A program made the position numbers and the translations under genes. Positions 45,448 to 54,980 of a stretch of DNA of 64,000 bases are shown piece by piece (within the stretch, counting starts at the first letter, position 1; each line of letters starts with the position of its first letter). Below the pieces are notes generated by a model, which did no database searches, had not been told where the DNA came from, and saw only the letters and a list, made by a program, of their open reading frames with translations. This stretch comes from Rugamonas apoptosis (GTDB lineage: Bacteria; Pseudomonadota; Gammaproteobacteria; Burkholderiales; Burkholderiaceae_D), in contig NZ_JACEZU010000014.1 in the NCBI RefSeq assembly GCF_014042355.1, positions 124,001 through 188,000 on the forward strand, read 5' to 3'.

Positions 45448-46233
45448 ATGAGTGAATATATTCTTGCGTTGGAAAACGTCAGCAAACGATTCGGCTCGGT
45501 GATCGCGCTGCAGAACGTGACCATGCGCCTCAAACAGGGCGAAGTGCATTGCCTGCTGGGCGATAACGGGGCCGGCAAGTCGACCCTGATCAAGACCCTG
45601 GCCGGGGTGCACCAGCCCACCGATGGCCAGTACCTGGTCGATGGCAAGGCGGTCAACTTCCAGTCGCCGCGCGAGGCGCTGGACGCCGGCGTGGCCACCG
45701 TCTACCAGGACCTGGCGCTGGTGCCGCTGCTGTCGGTGGCGCGCAATTTCTTCATGGGACGCGAACCGATGAAGAAGCTGTTCGGCGTGCTGCCCGTGAT
45801 GGACATGGCTTACGCGGCCCAGACGGCCCGCGCCAAGCTGGCCGAGATGGGCATCATGGTGCGCGATCCGCACCAGGCCATCGGCACCATGTCCGGCGGC
45901 GAGAAGCAGTGCCTGGCCATCGCCCGCGCCATCCATTTCGGGGCGCGGGTGCTGATTCTGGACGAGCCGACGGCAGCGCTGGGCGTGAAGCAGTCGTTCA
46001 ATGTGCTCAAGCTGATCCACAAGGCGCGCGAGCGGGGCATCTCGGTGATCTTCATCACCCACAACGTGCACCATGCCTATCCGATCGGCGACTCCTTCAC
46101 CTTGCTCAACCGGGGCAAGTCGCTGGGCACTTACACCAAGCAGACCGTGAGCAAGGATGAACTGCTGGACATGATGGCCGGCGGCGCCGAAATGCAGACC
46201 CTGATGAGCGAACTCGATGGCGTGACCATCTAG
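45448..46233 (+). CDS. sugar ABC transporter ATP-binding protein, single-domain (FrcA-like)
   Basis: This 261-residue ATPase has Walker [10 protein letters not shown] (residues 40-48), ABC signature MSGGEKQ, Walker [13 protein letters not shown] and the switch His in [14 protein letters not shown]2 ATPases are usually about 500 residues with two fused modules. This one is a single module, as in the FrcBCA fructose-type transporter, and presumably works as a homodimer. It is packed between the permease (3-bp gap) and iolC, tying the transporter to the inositol pathway. Confidence 0.93.
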   Translation: MSEYILALENVSKRFGSVIALQNVTMRLKQGEVHCLLGDNGAGKSTLIKTLAGVHQPTDGQYLVDGKAVNFQSPREALDAGVATVYQDLALVPLLSVARNFFMGREPMKKLFGVLPVMDMAYAAQTARAKLAEMGIMVRDPHQAIGTMSGGEKQCLAIARAIHFGARVLILDEPTAALGVKQSFNVLKLIHKARERGISVIFITHNVHHAYPIGDSFTLLNRGKSLGTYTKQTVSKDELLDMMAGGAEMQTLMSELDGVTI

Positions 46234-46248
46234 ATGAAAGGCGCAACC

Positions 46249-48198
46249 ATGAACAACCCCACCCAATTCGCGGCCAACCGCGCGCTCGACCTGATCTGCC
46301 TGGGCCGCCTGGCCGTGGACCTGTACGCCCAGCAGATCGGCGCCCGGCTGGAGGACGTGACCAGCTTCGCCAAATACCTGGGCGGGTCCTCGGCCAACAT
46401 CGCCTTCGGCAGCGCGCGCCTGGGCTTGCGCGCGTCCATGCTGTCGCGCGTCGGCGACGACCATATGGGACGCTTCCTGACCGAGACCCTCAGCCGGGAA
46501 GGCTGCGACATCAGCCACGTTTCCGTCGATCCCGAGCGCCTGACCGCGCTGGTCACGCTGGGCCTGAAGGATCGTGACACGTTCCCGCTGATCTTCTACC
46601 GGGAAAACTGCGCCGACATGGCGATCCGTCCCGAAGATGTGGACGAGGCCTACATCGGCTCGTCCCGCGCGCTGCTGATCACCGGCACCCACTTCTCGAC
46701 GGCGGCCATGCACCATGTCAGCAGCCTGGCGCTGGCCCACGCCCGCCGTCACAACGTGCGCACCGTGCTCGATATCGATTACCGCCCCGTGCTGTGGGGG
46801 CTGTCGGCGCGCGCCGACGGCGCCACCCGTTTCGTGCCGGACGGCGGCGTGACGGCCCACCTGCAAGCCATCTTGCCCCAGTTCGACCTGGTGGTGGGCA
46901 CCGAGGAGGAATTCATGATCGCCGGCGGCGGCGCCGACATCGTCGCCTCGCTGGCGGCGGTACGGCGCGTCACGCCGGCCACGCTGGTGGTCAAGCGCGG
47001 TCCGCTGGGCTGCGCCGTGATCGCCGGCGCCATCCCGGCCACGCTGGACGAAGCGTTCAATTTCCAGGGCGTGCAGGTGGAAGTGATGAACGTGCTGGGC
47101 GCCGGCGACGCCTTCCTGGCCGGCTTCCTCAAGGAATGGCTGCGCGGCGCCGATTACGCGGCTTGCTGCCGCAGCGCCAACGCCTGCGGTGCGCTGGTGG
47201 TGGCGCGCCATGCCTGCGCGCCGGCCATGCCCACGCCCGCTGAACTGGACTACTTCCTGGCCAACGCGGCCCAATTGCGCCGCCCCGGCCGCGACGCCAC
47301 GCTGAACCGCCTGCACCGGGTGACGGCACAGCGCACCCGGTGGGACGAGTTGTGCGTATTCGCCTTCGACCACCGCAACCAGTTCTTCGAGCTGGCCAAG
47401 CAAGTGGGCGCGGACGAGCAACGCATCCCCGCGTTGAAAGGATTGCTGCTGCGGGCCGTGCACGAGACGGAGCAAGCGCTGGGTCTGGGGGGGCGGGTCG
47501 GCGTGCTGATCGATGACCGCTACGGCGAGGACGCGCTCAACGCGGCCACGGGACGCGGCTGGTGGATCGGCCGGCCGGTCGAGCTGCCCGGTTCCAACCC
47601 GCTGGTGTTCGACTGGGGCCGCTCGATAGGCTCGCACCTGGTCAGCTGGCCCCGCGAGCATGTGATCAAGTGCCTGGTCCAGCTGCACCCGGACGATCAG
47701 GTGGAAAACCGGCTGGAGCAGGAAGCCCAGGTCAAGGCGCTGTATGACGCGGCCCAGGTCAGCGGCCACGAACTGCTGCTGGAGGTGATTCCGCCCAAAT
47801 CCATGGCCTGCGCGCCGGACACGGTATACCGCGCCGTCAAGCGCCTGTACAACATCGGCGTCTACCCCGAGTGGTGGAAACTGGAGCACATGGAACCGGA
47901 GCAGTGGCGCGCCATCGACGCACTGCTGCGGGAACGCGATCCCTGGTGCCGTGGTGTCGTGCTGCTGGGCTTGCATGCCTCGATGGCGGAACTGGCCGCC
48001 AGTTTTGAAGCGTCGCGCGCCAGCGCCACCTGCCGCGGCTTCATGGTCGGCCGCACCATCTTCCACACGCCCTGCGGGCGCTGGCTGGCCGGCGAGATCG
48101 ACGACGGCCAACTGGTCGCCGAGATCCGCGCCAACTTCGAGTCCTTGATCCGCATCTGGCGCCAGACCCGTCCGGCCGCGCTGGGAGAGGCGGCATGA
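46249..48198 (+). CDS. iolC: bifunctional 5-dehydro-2-deoxygluconokinase / DUF2090 aldolase-like fusion
   Basis: This 649-residue protein has an N-terminal PfkB/ribokinase-fold kinase (about 1-325; LDLICLGRLAVDLYAQQIG; KYLGGSSANIAFGSARLG; anion-hole motif NVLGAGDAFLAGF). A C-terminal DUF2090 domain follows (about 330-640; DELCVFAFDHRNQFFELA; CLVQLHPDDQ; EVIPPKS). IolC phosphorylates 5-dehydro-2-deoxygluconate. DUF2090 is thought to be the aldolase that splits the phosphate into malonate semialdehyde and dihydroxyacetone phosphate, since no iolJ is present. ATG 46249 has a spaced AAAGG; ATG 46234 has none. The stop overlaps iolD by 4 bp. Confidence 0.93.
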   Translation: MNNPTQFAANRALDLICLGRLAVDLYAQQIGARLEDVTSFAKYLGGSSANIAFGSARLGLRASMLSRVGDDHMGRFLTETLSREGCDISHVSVDPERLTALVTLGLKDRDTFPLIFYRENCADMAIRPEDVDEAYIGSSRALLITGTHFSTAAMHHVSSLALAHARRHNVRTVLDIDYRPVLWGLSARADGATRFVPDGGVTAHLQAILPQFDLVVGTEEEFMIAGGGADIVASLAAVRRVTPATLVVKRGPLGCAVIAGAIPATLDEAFNFQGVQVEVMNVLGAGDAFLAGFLKEWLRGADYAACCRSANACGALVVARHACAPAMPTPAELDYFLANAAQLRRPGRDATLNRLHRVTAQRTRWDELCVFAFDHRNQFFELAKQVGADEQRIPALKGLLLRAVHETEQALGLGGRVGVLIDDRYGEDALNAATGRGWWIGRPVELPGSNPLVFDWGRSIGSHLVSWPREHVIKCLVQLHPDDQVENRLEQEAQVKALYDAAQVSGHELLLEVIPPKSMACAPDTVYRAVKRLYNIGVYPEWWKLEHMEPEQWRAIDALLRERDPWCRGVVLLGLHASMAELAASFEASRASATCRGFMVGRTIFHTPCGRWLAGEIDDGQLVAEIRANFESLIRIWRQTRPAALGEAA

Positions 48199-50084
48199 GC
48201 GCGCTGCCTGACCGCACCGGCCGCACCGGCCGCACCGTGCGCCTGACCATGGCCCAGGCGCTGGTGCGCTACCTGGCGGCCTTGCGGGTGGCGACGGAGA
48301 CGGGCGCGGAACCGTTGTTCGGCGGCGCCTTCGCCATTTTCGGCCATGGCAATGTGGCCGGGCTGGGCGAGGCCCTGTACCAGCAGCGCGAGAGTTTCCC
48401 CACTTATCGCGCCCATAACGAACAGGGCATGGCCCATGCCGCTATCGCCTACGCCAAGGCTCATATGCGGCGCCGCATGATGGCGGTGACCACCTCGATC
48501 GGCCCGGGCGCCACCAATTTGCTGACGGCGGCCGCGCTGGCCCATGTGAACCGGTTGCCCGTGCTGCTGCTGCCGGGCGACGTGTTCGTGTCCCGTGCGC
48601 CGGACCCGGTATTGCAGCAGGTGGAGGATTTCACGGACGGCAGCGTGTCGGCCAACGACGCCTTCAAGCCGCTGTCGCGTTATTTCGACCGCATCGTCTA
48701 TCCGGAGCAGCTGTTGACGGCGCTGCCGCGCGCGGTGGCCGTGCTGACGGACGCCGCCCAGTGCGGCCCCGTCACGCTGGCCCTGCCGCAGGACGTGCAG
48801 ACCATGGCCTACGATTATCCGGACGAGTTCTTCCAGCCGCCGCTGGTGCGTTTCCGCAGCGTCCAGCCGCAGGACGAGGAACTGGCCGAAGCGGCGGCCT
48901 TGCTGGCCGGTGCACGCCAGCCCCTGATCGTGGCCGGCGGCGGAGTGCTGTACGGCCAGGCCGGCGCCGCCTTGCGTGCGTTCGCCGAACGCCACGGCGT
49001 GCCGGTGGCCGAGACGCAGGCCGGCAAAGGCGCGCTGCCCTGGGACCATCCCTTGCAACTGGGGGCGATCGGCGTCACCGGCGCACCAGCCGCCAACCTG
49101 CTGGCGGGACAGGCCGACCTGGTGCTGGCCGTCGGCACCCGGCTGCAGGACTTCACCACCGGTTCGCACACGCTGTTCGCCCAGGCACAACTGCTTAGCC
49201 TGAACGTGAACGCCTTCGACGGATTGAAACGGCGCGGCCTGGGCTTGCTGTCGGACGCCAAACTGGGATTGGAGCGCCTGTCGGACCGGCTGGGCGACTG
49301 GCGCGCGGCCGAGGCCTGGACCGCGCGGGCCCAATCACAGGCGCGCGAGTGGCGCGCCACCGTCGACGCCATCACGGCGCGGCGCGAGGTGGCGCTGCCT
49401 TACGACGGCGAGGTGATCGGCGCCGTGCAGCGCTCGGCGCCCGATTCGGCCGGGCGCGACATCGTGGTGTGTGCGGCCGGTACCTTGCCGGCGGAACTGC
49501 ACAAGCTGTGGCGCACGTCCAGTCCCGGCGGCTACCACATGGAATACGGTTATTCCTGTATGGGTTACGAGATCGCGGGCGGCCTGGGCGTGAAGATGGC
49601 CCGGCCGGACGCGGAGGTGGTGGTGATGGTGGGCGACGGCAGCTATCTGATGATGAATTCGGAACTGGCCACCTCCGTCATGCTGGGCAGGAAGCTGATC
49701 GTGGTGGTGCTCGACAACCGCGGCTACGGCTGCATCAACCGCCTGCAGCAGGCGGTGGGTGGGGCGCCGTTCAACAACCTGTTCGACGATTGCCTGCAGG
49801 ACGGTCCCGGCATGCCGAGCATCGACTTCGCCATGCACGCGCGCTCGCTGGGCGCCATGGCGGAAAACGTCAAGACCATACCGGAACTGGAAGCGGCGCT
49901 GGCGCGTGCGCGCGCGGCCGACCGCAGCTACCTGGTGTGCATAGCCACCGACCCGTCGCGTACCACCAGCGAAGGTGGTTGCTGGTGGGAGGTGGCGGTG
50001 CCGGAAGTGTCGGAGCGCGAACAGGTCAGACAGGCGCGCCAGGCGTATGAACAGGACAAGCAAGCACAAAGGAACAATCAATGA
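48195..50084 (+). CDS. iolD: 3D-(3,5/4)-trihydroxycyclohexane-1,2-dione hydrolase
   Basis: This 629-residue thiamine-diphosphate enzyme opens the ring of the diketone to 5-deoxy-glucuronate. Three ThDP-enzyme domains are visible: an N-terminal PYR domain with the catalytic Glu region AHNEQGMAHAAIAYAKA, a central domain (LIVAGGGVLYGQAGAAL), and a C-terminal PP domain with VMVGDGSYLMMNSE, the Mg/ThDP-binding GDG motif. Length is typical (about 615-640). It overlaps iolC and iolE by 4 bp each. Confidence 0.95.
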   Translation: MSALPDRTGRTGRTVRLTMAQALVRYLAALRVATETGAEPLFGGAFAIFGHGNVAGLGEALYQQRESFPTYRAHNEQGMAHAAIAYAKAHMRRRMMAVTTSIGPGATNLLTAAALAHVNRLPVLLLPGDVFVSRAPDPVLQQVEDFTDGSVSANDAFKPLSRYFDRIVYPEQLLTALPRAVAVLTDAAQCGPVTLALPQDVQTMAYDYPDEFFQPPLVRFRSVQPQDEELAEAAALLAGARQPLIVAGGGVLYGQAGAALRAFAERHGVPVAETQAGKGALPWDHPLQLGAIGVTGAPAANLLAGQADLVLAVGTRLQDFTTGSHTLFAQAQLLSLNVNAFDGLKRRGLGLLSDAKLGLERLSDRLGDWRAAEAWTARAQSQAREWRATVDAITARREVALPYDGEVIGAVQRSAPDSAGRDIVVCAAGTLPAELHKLWRTSSPGGYHMEYGYSCMGYEIAGGLGVKMARPDAEVVVMVGDGSYLMMNSELATSVMLGRKLIVVVLDNRGYGCINRLQQAVGGAPFNNLFDDCLQDGPGMPSIDFAMHARSLGAMAENVKTIPELEAALARARAADRSYLVCIATDPSRTTSEGGCWWEVAVPEVSEREQVRQARQAYEQDKQAQRNNQ

Positions 50085-51016
50085 ACCACACTGCCAACAA
50101 ACCATTTCGCGTCAAGATAGGCATCAACCCGATTTCGTGGATGAACGACGACCTGCCGTCGCTGGGCGGCGAAACGCCACTGGAGACAGCGCTCAGCGAG
50201 GGCGCCGAGATCGGCTATCGCGGCTTCGAGCTTGGCAACAAGTTCCCCAAGGAGCCGGCCGCGCTGGGCGCGGTGCTGGGCAAGTACGGCCTGGAGTGCG
50301 TATCGGGCTGGTATTCGGGCCAACTGGCCGACCCCGGCCGCACGGTGGAACAGGAGATCGAGGCGGTGGGGCCGCATCTGCGTCTGCTGGCTGAGAACGG
50401 CGCCACCGTGATGGTGTACGGTGAAGTGGCCGACGCCATCCAGGGCCGCCCCCAGCCGCTGTATCAACGGCCGCGTTTCACCAGCATGGCGCGCTGGCAG
50501 GCCTACGCCGACAAGATGACCGCCTTCGCCCGCCACACGCTGGCCCATGGCGTGCGCCTGTCTTATCACCATCACATGGGCGCCTACGTCGAATCGCCGG
50601 CCGACGTCGACATCCTGATGGCGCTGACGGGCCCGGAGCTGGGCCTGCTGTTCGATAGCGGCCACATGACCTTCGGCGGTGGCGACGCGGTGGCCGTGCT
50701 GGAAAAGCACATCAAGCGCGTCTCGCACGTGCACTGCAAGGACGTGCGCCCGGCCGTGACCAGGATGGCCCGCAACGGCAACTGGAGTTTCCTGCAGGCG
50801 GTGCTGAACGGCGCGTTCAGTGTGCCCGGCGACGGCTGCATCGATTTCGCCGGCGTGCTGCGGCTGCTGTACCAGAACGATTACCAGGGGTGGCTGGTGG
50901 TGGAGGCCGAGCAGGACCCGGCCGTGGCGCCCAGCTACCAGTACGCCGAGATGGGCTACCGCCACCTGGAGCGACTGGTGCGCGAGACGGAACTGGCGGG
51001 ACGGGAGGCGGCATGA
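50081..51016 (+). CDS. iolE: myo-inosose-2 dehydratase
   Basis: This 311-residue TIM-barrel protein of the xylose isomerase-like (AP endonuclease 2) family opens KIGINPISWMNDDLPSLGG, highly typical of IolE. The metal-binding residues are in SYHHHMGAYVES, LLFDSGHMTFGG and VSHVHCKDVRP. It dehydrates scyllo-inosose to the diketone used by IolD. It overlaps both neighbours by 4 bp. Confidence 0.96.
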   Translation: MNHTANKPFRVKIGINPISWMNDDLPSLGGETPLETALSEGAEIGYRGFELGNKFPKEPAALGAVLGKYGLECVSGWYSGQLADPGRTVEQEIEAVGPHLRLLAENGATVMVYGEVADAIQGRPQPLYQRPRFTSMARWQAYADKMTAFARHTLAHGVRLSYHHHMGAYVESPADVDILMALTGPELGLLFDSGHMTFGGGDAVAVLEKHIKRVSHVHCKDVRPAVTRMARNGNWSFLQAVLNGAFSVPGDGCIDFAGVLRLLYQNDYQGWLVVEAEQDPAVAPSYQYAEMGYRHLERLVRETELAGREAA

Positions 51017-51810
51017 ACCTGCTGGTGAAGGGCAAGCGCAGCGGCCAGGAGATCGTGCGGGTGACGCCGGAATCGGCCGGCTGGAAGCATGTGGGCTTTT
51101 CCGCCCATCGCCTTGAATGTGGCGAACAGCTGGAGTTCCACAGCGGCGAACGCGAATACTGCGTCGTCGTCCTGTGCGGGGTGGTGACGATGGCAGTCGG
51201 CGGCCAGGTATGGCGGGACGTGGGCCGGCGTGCCAGCGTGTTCGACGACATGGCGCCCTATGCCCTGTATGTGCCGGGCGGGCAGGGCGTGAACATCGTC
51301 GCGAGCGTGGACGCGGAGCTGGCCCTGTGCAGCGCCCCGGCCCGCACGGAACGGCCGGCGCGGCTGATCGAACCGGCCAGCATGCAGCGCTCGGTGCGCG
51401 GCAGTGGCGCCAACACCCGCTACGTATGCGACATTCTGCCGCAGTCCGAGGAGGCTGATGGCCTGCTGGTGGTGGAGGTGCGCACGCCGGGTGGTCATTC
51501 GTCCAGCTATCCGCCCCACAAGCACGACTGCGACGACCTGCCCGGCGAAAGCGCGCTGGAGGAAACCTATTACCATCGCCTCAATCCGTCCCAGGGCTTC
51601 GCGTTCCAGCGCGTGTACACGGACGACCGCACGCTGGACCAGTCCATGGCGGTCGAAAACCATGACGTGGTGATGGTGCCGCGCGGTTATCACCCGGTGG
51701 TGGTGCCCTACGGGTACGAGTCTTACTACCTGAACGTGATGGCGGGGGAGCGGCGGGTCTGGCAGTTCAAGAACGACCCCCAGCACGAATGGATGCTGAA
51801 GCCACCCTGA
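51013..51810 (+). CDS. iolB: 5-deoxy-glucuronate isomerase
   Basis: This 265-residue bicupin of the KduI/IolB family opens NLLVKGKRSGQEIVRVTPESAGWKHVGF in segments typical of IolB. The metal ligands lie in YPPHKHD, ALEETYYHRLNPSQGF and the later NHDVVMVPRGYHPVV. It isomerises 5-deoxy-D-glucuronate to 5-dehydro-2-deoxygluconate, the substrate of IolC. ATG 51013 overlaps the iolE stop by 4 bp. A 153-bp gap follows before mmsA. Confidence 0.95.
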   Translation: MNLLVKGKRSGQEIVRVTPESAGWKHVGFSAHRLECGEQLEFHSGEREYCVVVLCGVVTMAVGGQVWRDVGRRASVFDDMAPYALYVPGGQGVNIVASVDAELALCSAPARTERPARLIEPASMQRSVRGSGANTRYVCDILPQSEEADGLLVVEVRTPGGHSSSYPPHKHDCDDLPGESALEETYYHRLNPSQGFAFQRVYTDDRTLDQSMAVENHDVVMVPRGYHPVVVPYGYESYYLNVMAGERRVWQFKNDPQHEWMLKPP

Positions 51811-51963
51811 TTCACCACCGCTGATATTCCCAATAACACTGACCGGCAATGCCGGCGCCCGGACGCGCTCCCCGCGCGCCCGTGGGCCCGTTGTTGCCCT
51901 GCGCGCCCCGCGGCCGGCCGCTATGGCCGCCGCTGGCAAACCATACACACGGAAGGAATCGCC

Positions 51964-53469
51964 ATGAACACGCAAACCCTACACATCGGCCACTACATCG
52001 CCGGACGCCGGCAGGCCTCCGAATCGGGCCGGACCAGCCCCGTCTTCAATCCCGCCACGGGCACCGTCAGCGCGCAGGTGGCGTTGGCCGACCGGCGCGA
52101 ACTGGATGCGGCCGTGGCGGCCGCGCAGGCCGCGTTCCCGGCCTGGTCGGCCACCTCGCCGCTGCGCCGGGCGCGCGTCATGTTCAAGTTCAAGGAGTTG
52201 ATGGAGCAGCACGCCGGCCAGCTGGCCGCCCTGATCACGGCCGAACACGGCAAGGTTTTGACGGATGCTCGGGGCGAGGTCACGCGCGGCATCGAGGTGG
52301 TGGAATTCGCCTGCGGCATTCCGCAAATGCTCAAGGGCGAATATACCGAGCAGGTGGGCGGCGGCATCGACGCCTGGACCATGCGCCAGGCGCTAGGCGT
52401 GTGCGTGGGCATCACGCCGTTCAATTTCCCGGCCATGGTGCCGCTGTGGATGTTCCCGATGGCTATCGCCTGCGGCAACACCTTCGTGCTCAAGCCGTCC
52501 GAGCGCGATCCTTCGGCGAGCCTGCTGATGGCGCGCCTGCTGACCGAGGCCGGCCTGCCCGACGGCGTGTTCAACGTGCTGCAGGGCGACAAGGACGCGG
52601 TGGAGGGACTGCTGGACCATCCCGATGTGCAGGCCGTCAGCTTTGTCGGTTCGACCCCGATCGCGCAAGCCATCTATAGCCGTGGCTGCGCCGCCGGCAA
52701 ACGGGTGCAGGCGCTGGGCGGCGCCAAGAACCATATGGTGGTGATGCCGGATGCCGACCTGGCGCAAACGGTGGACGCCCTGATGGGGGCGGCCTACGGT
52801 TCGGCCGGTGAGCGTTGCATGGCGATCTCCGTGGTGGTGGCGGTGGGCGATGTGGGCGACCGCCTCGTCGAGGCACTGTGTCCGCGCATCCGTGCGCTCA
52901 AGGTCACGCATGGCATGGACCTGGCGGCCGAGATGGGACCGGTGGTGACCCAGGCCCACAAGGACAAGATCGTCGGCTACATCGAGCGTGGCGTGGCGGC
53001 CGGTGCCAGCCTGGCGGTCGATGGCCGCGATCTGGTGGTGCCCGGCCACGAGCAGGGCTTCTTCCTGGGCGGCAGTCTGTTCGACCATGTGACGCCGCAA
53101 ATGGACATTTATCGCGAAGAGATATTCGGCCCGGTGCTATGCATTGTCCGTGTCCCCGATTTCGCGGCCGCGCTGGCGCTGGTCAACGGCCATGAATACG
53201 GCAACGGCACCGCCATCTACACCCGCGACGGCGGCACCGCGCGTGAGTACACGCAGCGTGTGCAGGTGGGCATGGTGGGCGTGAATGTGCCCATTCCGGT
53301 GCCCATGGCATTCCACAGTTTCGGCGGCTGGAAGCGCAGCCTGTTCGGCGACCACCATGCGCACGGTCCGGAATCGGTACGGTTCTACACCAAACAGAAG
53401 GCGGTGACCCAGCGCTGGCCGGCGGCCACCGCGGCCGGCGCGGAGTTCGCCATGCCGACCATGAAGTAG
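51964..53469 (+). CDS. mmsA: CoA-acylating methylmalonate-semialdehyde dehydrogenase
   Basis: This 501-residue aldehyde dehydrogenase (MmsA/IolA family) converts malonate semialdehyde to acetyl-CoA and CO2, or methylmalonate semialdehyde to propionyl-CoA. Features: [41 protein letters not shown], and the catalytic Cys in [12 protein letters not shown]; the [14 protein letters not shown] loop is diagnostic for the acylating class. It ends the inositol route. Upstream GGAAGGAA gives a clear ribosome site. The propionyl-CoA option would feed the prp operon 15 kb away. Confidence 0.95.
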   Translation: MNTQTLHIGHYIAGRRQASESGRTSPVFNPATGTVSAQVALADRRELDAAVAAAQAAFPAWSATSPLRRARVMFKFKELMEQHAGQLAALITAEHGKVLTDARGEVTRGIEVVEFACGIPQMLKGEYTEQVGGGIDAWTMRQALGVCVGITPFNFPAMVPLWMFPMAIACGNTFVLKPSERDPSASLLMARLLTEAGLPDGVFNVLQGDKDAVEGLLDHPDVQAVSFVGSTPIAQAIYSRGCAAGKRVQALGGAKNHMVVMPDADLAQTVDALMGAAYGSAGERCMAISVVVAVGDVGDRLVEALCPRIRALKVTHGMDLAAEMGPVVTQAHKDKIVGYIERGVAAGASLAVDGRDLVVPGHEQGFFLGGSLFDHVTPQMDIYREEIFGPVLCIVRVPDFAAALALVNGHEYGNGTAIYTRDGGTAREYTQRVQVGMVGVNVPIPVPMAFHSFGGWKRSLFGDHHAHGPESVRFYTKQKAVTQRWPAATAAGAEFAMPTMK

Positions 53470-53521
53470 CCAGTGGTGGGCATCACCACATCATTTTAAT
53501 AACAACGAGGAGACGTAACAG

Positions 53522-54781
53522 ATGGATCAGCGGATATTAAAAGCATTGCCCCTGGCGCTCACCCTGGCGCTGGCCGCCAGCGCGGCGCGCGCCGATGCCG
53601 GCCACGACGAGGAAGGCTTCCACGGCTACCTGCGTGCGGGCGCGGGCAGCAGTTCCAGCCACGGCCCGCAGAACTGCTACAGCCTGGGTGGCAATACCAT
53701 GAAGTACCGCCTCGGCAACGAGTGCGACGCCTACTTCGAAGGCGGCTACACCCAGGAATTCGCCAAGACCCCGGACGGCGTGAGCTTCGTCGGCACGCTG
53801 TGGGCCAATGAGTGGAACGCCGGTTCCGAGTTCGGCGACGCCAAACTGGGCCTGGCCAAGGCCTATGTCGAAGCGAAGGGCATCGATGTGCTGAACGGCG
53901 GCGTGGCCTGGATCGGTAAGCGCTACTACTACCGTCCGGACATCCACATGCTGGACCTGCAGTACATCAACCTGAACGGCACCGGTGGCGGTATCGACGG
54001 CGTCAAGGCCGGTCCCGGAAAATTCAGCTACGCCATCTTCAAGGACAACGACAGCATCACCATCAATCCCGCCACGGGCCTGGTGACCGACAACAAATCG
54101 GCCCTGCGCCAGAACCTGATCTACGAAGGCCTGCCCGTCAACCCGGGCGGCACGCTCGATATCGCCACCTCCATCATCACGGCGCAGGGCAAGGACAAGC
54201 ACAATGGCTGGCAACTGACCGTGCTGCACAAGCAGGACAAGGTGCTGGGCGGCGGTAACACCTTCGGCATCCAGTACGGCGTGGGCCCAGGCACGGGCAT
54301 CGGCGTCGGTAACGACCGCATCGGCGCCTCCGGCAGCACCACGCTGGGCAGCGATGTGACCCGCACCCGCGTCTTCAACGACCTGGTGATGCAGCCGACC
54401 CCTGAATTCAGCATGGAATTCGTGGCCCTGACCCAGCGCGACAAGTCGGACGCGGGCGGCTCCAGCAACTGGACCACGTTGGGCGCCCGCCCCGTGTATG
54501 CCCTGTCCGAGCACTTCAAGCTGCAGATGGAGGTGGGCGCGCACCGCGTCACCCAGCCCAACGGCGGCGACGCGCTGCGTTTGACGACCGTCACCTTCGC
54601 CCCCACCATCACGGCCGGCAAGGGCTACTGGTCGCGGCCTGAGTTGCGCGCCTTCGTCACCTACGGCAAATGGAACGACCCGGCGCGGGCCGCGCTCAAT
54701 GCCAGCAACAACGCCGGCCCCGCATTCGGCGCCGGCACCAGCGGCACATCGGCGGGCGTGCAGGTGGAAGCCTGGTTCTAA
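53522..54781 (+). CDS. LamB-type carbohydrate porin
   Basis: This 419-residue outer-membrane protein has a signal peptide (LPLALTLALAASAARA), then a maltoporin/LamB-family beta barrel beginning EGFHGYLRAGAGSSS. CYSLGGNTMKYRLGNECDAYFEGGYTQEF and VWIGKRYY-like segments (AWIGKRYYYRPD) follow, ending in aromatic Phe as barrel proteins do. It lets sugars diffuse across the outer membrane. Placed right after mmsA with GAGGAGA before its start, it probably serves inositol uptake here (inference). Confidence 0.9.
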   Translation: MDQRILKALPLALTLALAASAARADAGHDEEGFHGYLRAGAGSSSSHGPQNCYSLGGNTMKYRLGNECDAYFEGGYTQEFAKTPDGVSFVGTLWANEWNAGSEFGDAKLGLAKAYVEAKGIDVLNGGVAWIGKRYYYRPDIHMLDLQYINLNGTGGGIDGVKAGPGKFSYAIFKDNDSITINPATGLVTDNKSALRQNLIYEGLPVNPGGTLDIATSIITAQGKDKHNGWQLTVLHKQDKVLGGGNTFGIQYGVGPGTGIGVGNDRIGASGSTTLGSDVTRTRVFNDLVMQPTPEFSMEFVALTQRDKSDAGGSSNWTTLGARPVYALSEHFKLQMEVGAHRVTQPNGGDALRLTTVTFAPTITAGKGYWSRPELRAFVTYGKWNDPARAALNASNNAGPAFGAGTSGTSAGVQVEAWF

Positions 54782-54822
54782 GGAGGGAAGGGGCCGCGAG
54801 CGGCCCCGGATGACGCACCCCG

Positions 54823-54855
54823 CAGCCCCGGCCCGCAAGGTCCGGGGCTGTTTTT
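54823..54855 (+). terminator. rho-independent terminator after the porin
   Basis: CAGCCCCGG and CCGGGGCTG arms around CCCGCAAGGT, then five T. It ends the iol-porin transcript. A smaller GGGGCCGC/GCGGCCCC hairpin lies just before it at 54790-54807. Confidence 0.9.
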
Positions 54856-54902
54856 ATTGCAACGCCCGATGCGCAGGGGGCGGGAATAGAGGGGACTATC
54901 GG

Positions 54903-54928
54903 ATTGCTCAGTGGAAAACGTGAGCAAT
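54903..54928. promoter_or_regulatory. perfect dyad ATTGCTCA-N10-TGAGCAAT
   Basis: Exact 8-bp inverted arms (54903-54910 and 54921-54928) overlap a weak promoter (TGGAAA at 54912-54917, TATGAT at 54935-54940, 17-bp spacer) for the PAS-GGDEF-EAL gene. It looks like an operator for an unknown regulator. Confidence 0.6.
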
Positions 54929-54949
54929 GTGGTTTATGATCTGGCGATG

Positions 54950-54978
54950 ACGCTGCCGTCGCGAGGGCAGCGTTTTTT
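54950..54978 (+). promoter_or_regulatory. hairpin plus T-run immediately before the start codon
   Basis: ACGCTGCC (54950-54957) pairs with GGCAGCGT (54966-54973) and is followed by TTTTT, ending 2 bases before ATG 54981. It has the form of a terminator or attenuator and leaves no room for a Shine-Dalgarno sequence. It may control expression of the signalling gene or protect the 5' end of its message. Confidence 0.6.
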
Positions 54979-54980
54979 AC

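Noticed and set aside
45121-48111. Long minus-strand frame across the transporter and iolC genes
   Set aside because: Low-complexity antisense translation opposite intact ABC transporter and kinase genes.
51811-51963. GC-rich repeats between iolB and mmsA as a terminator
   Set aside because: Several short GC palindromes but no clean stem plus T-run; no regulatory call is justified.
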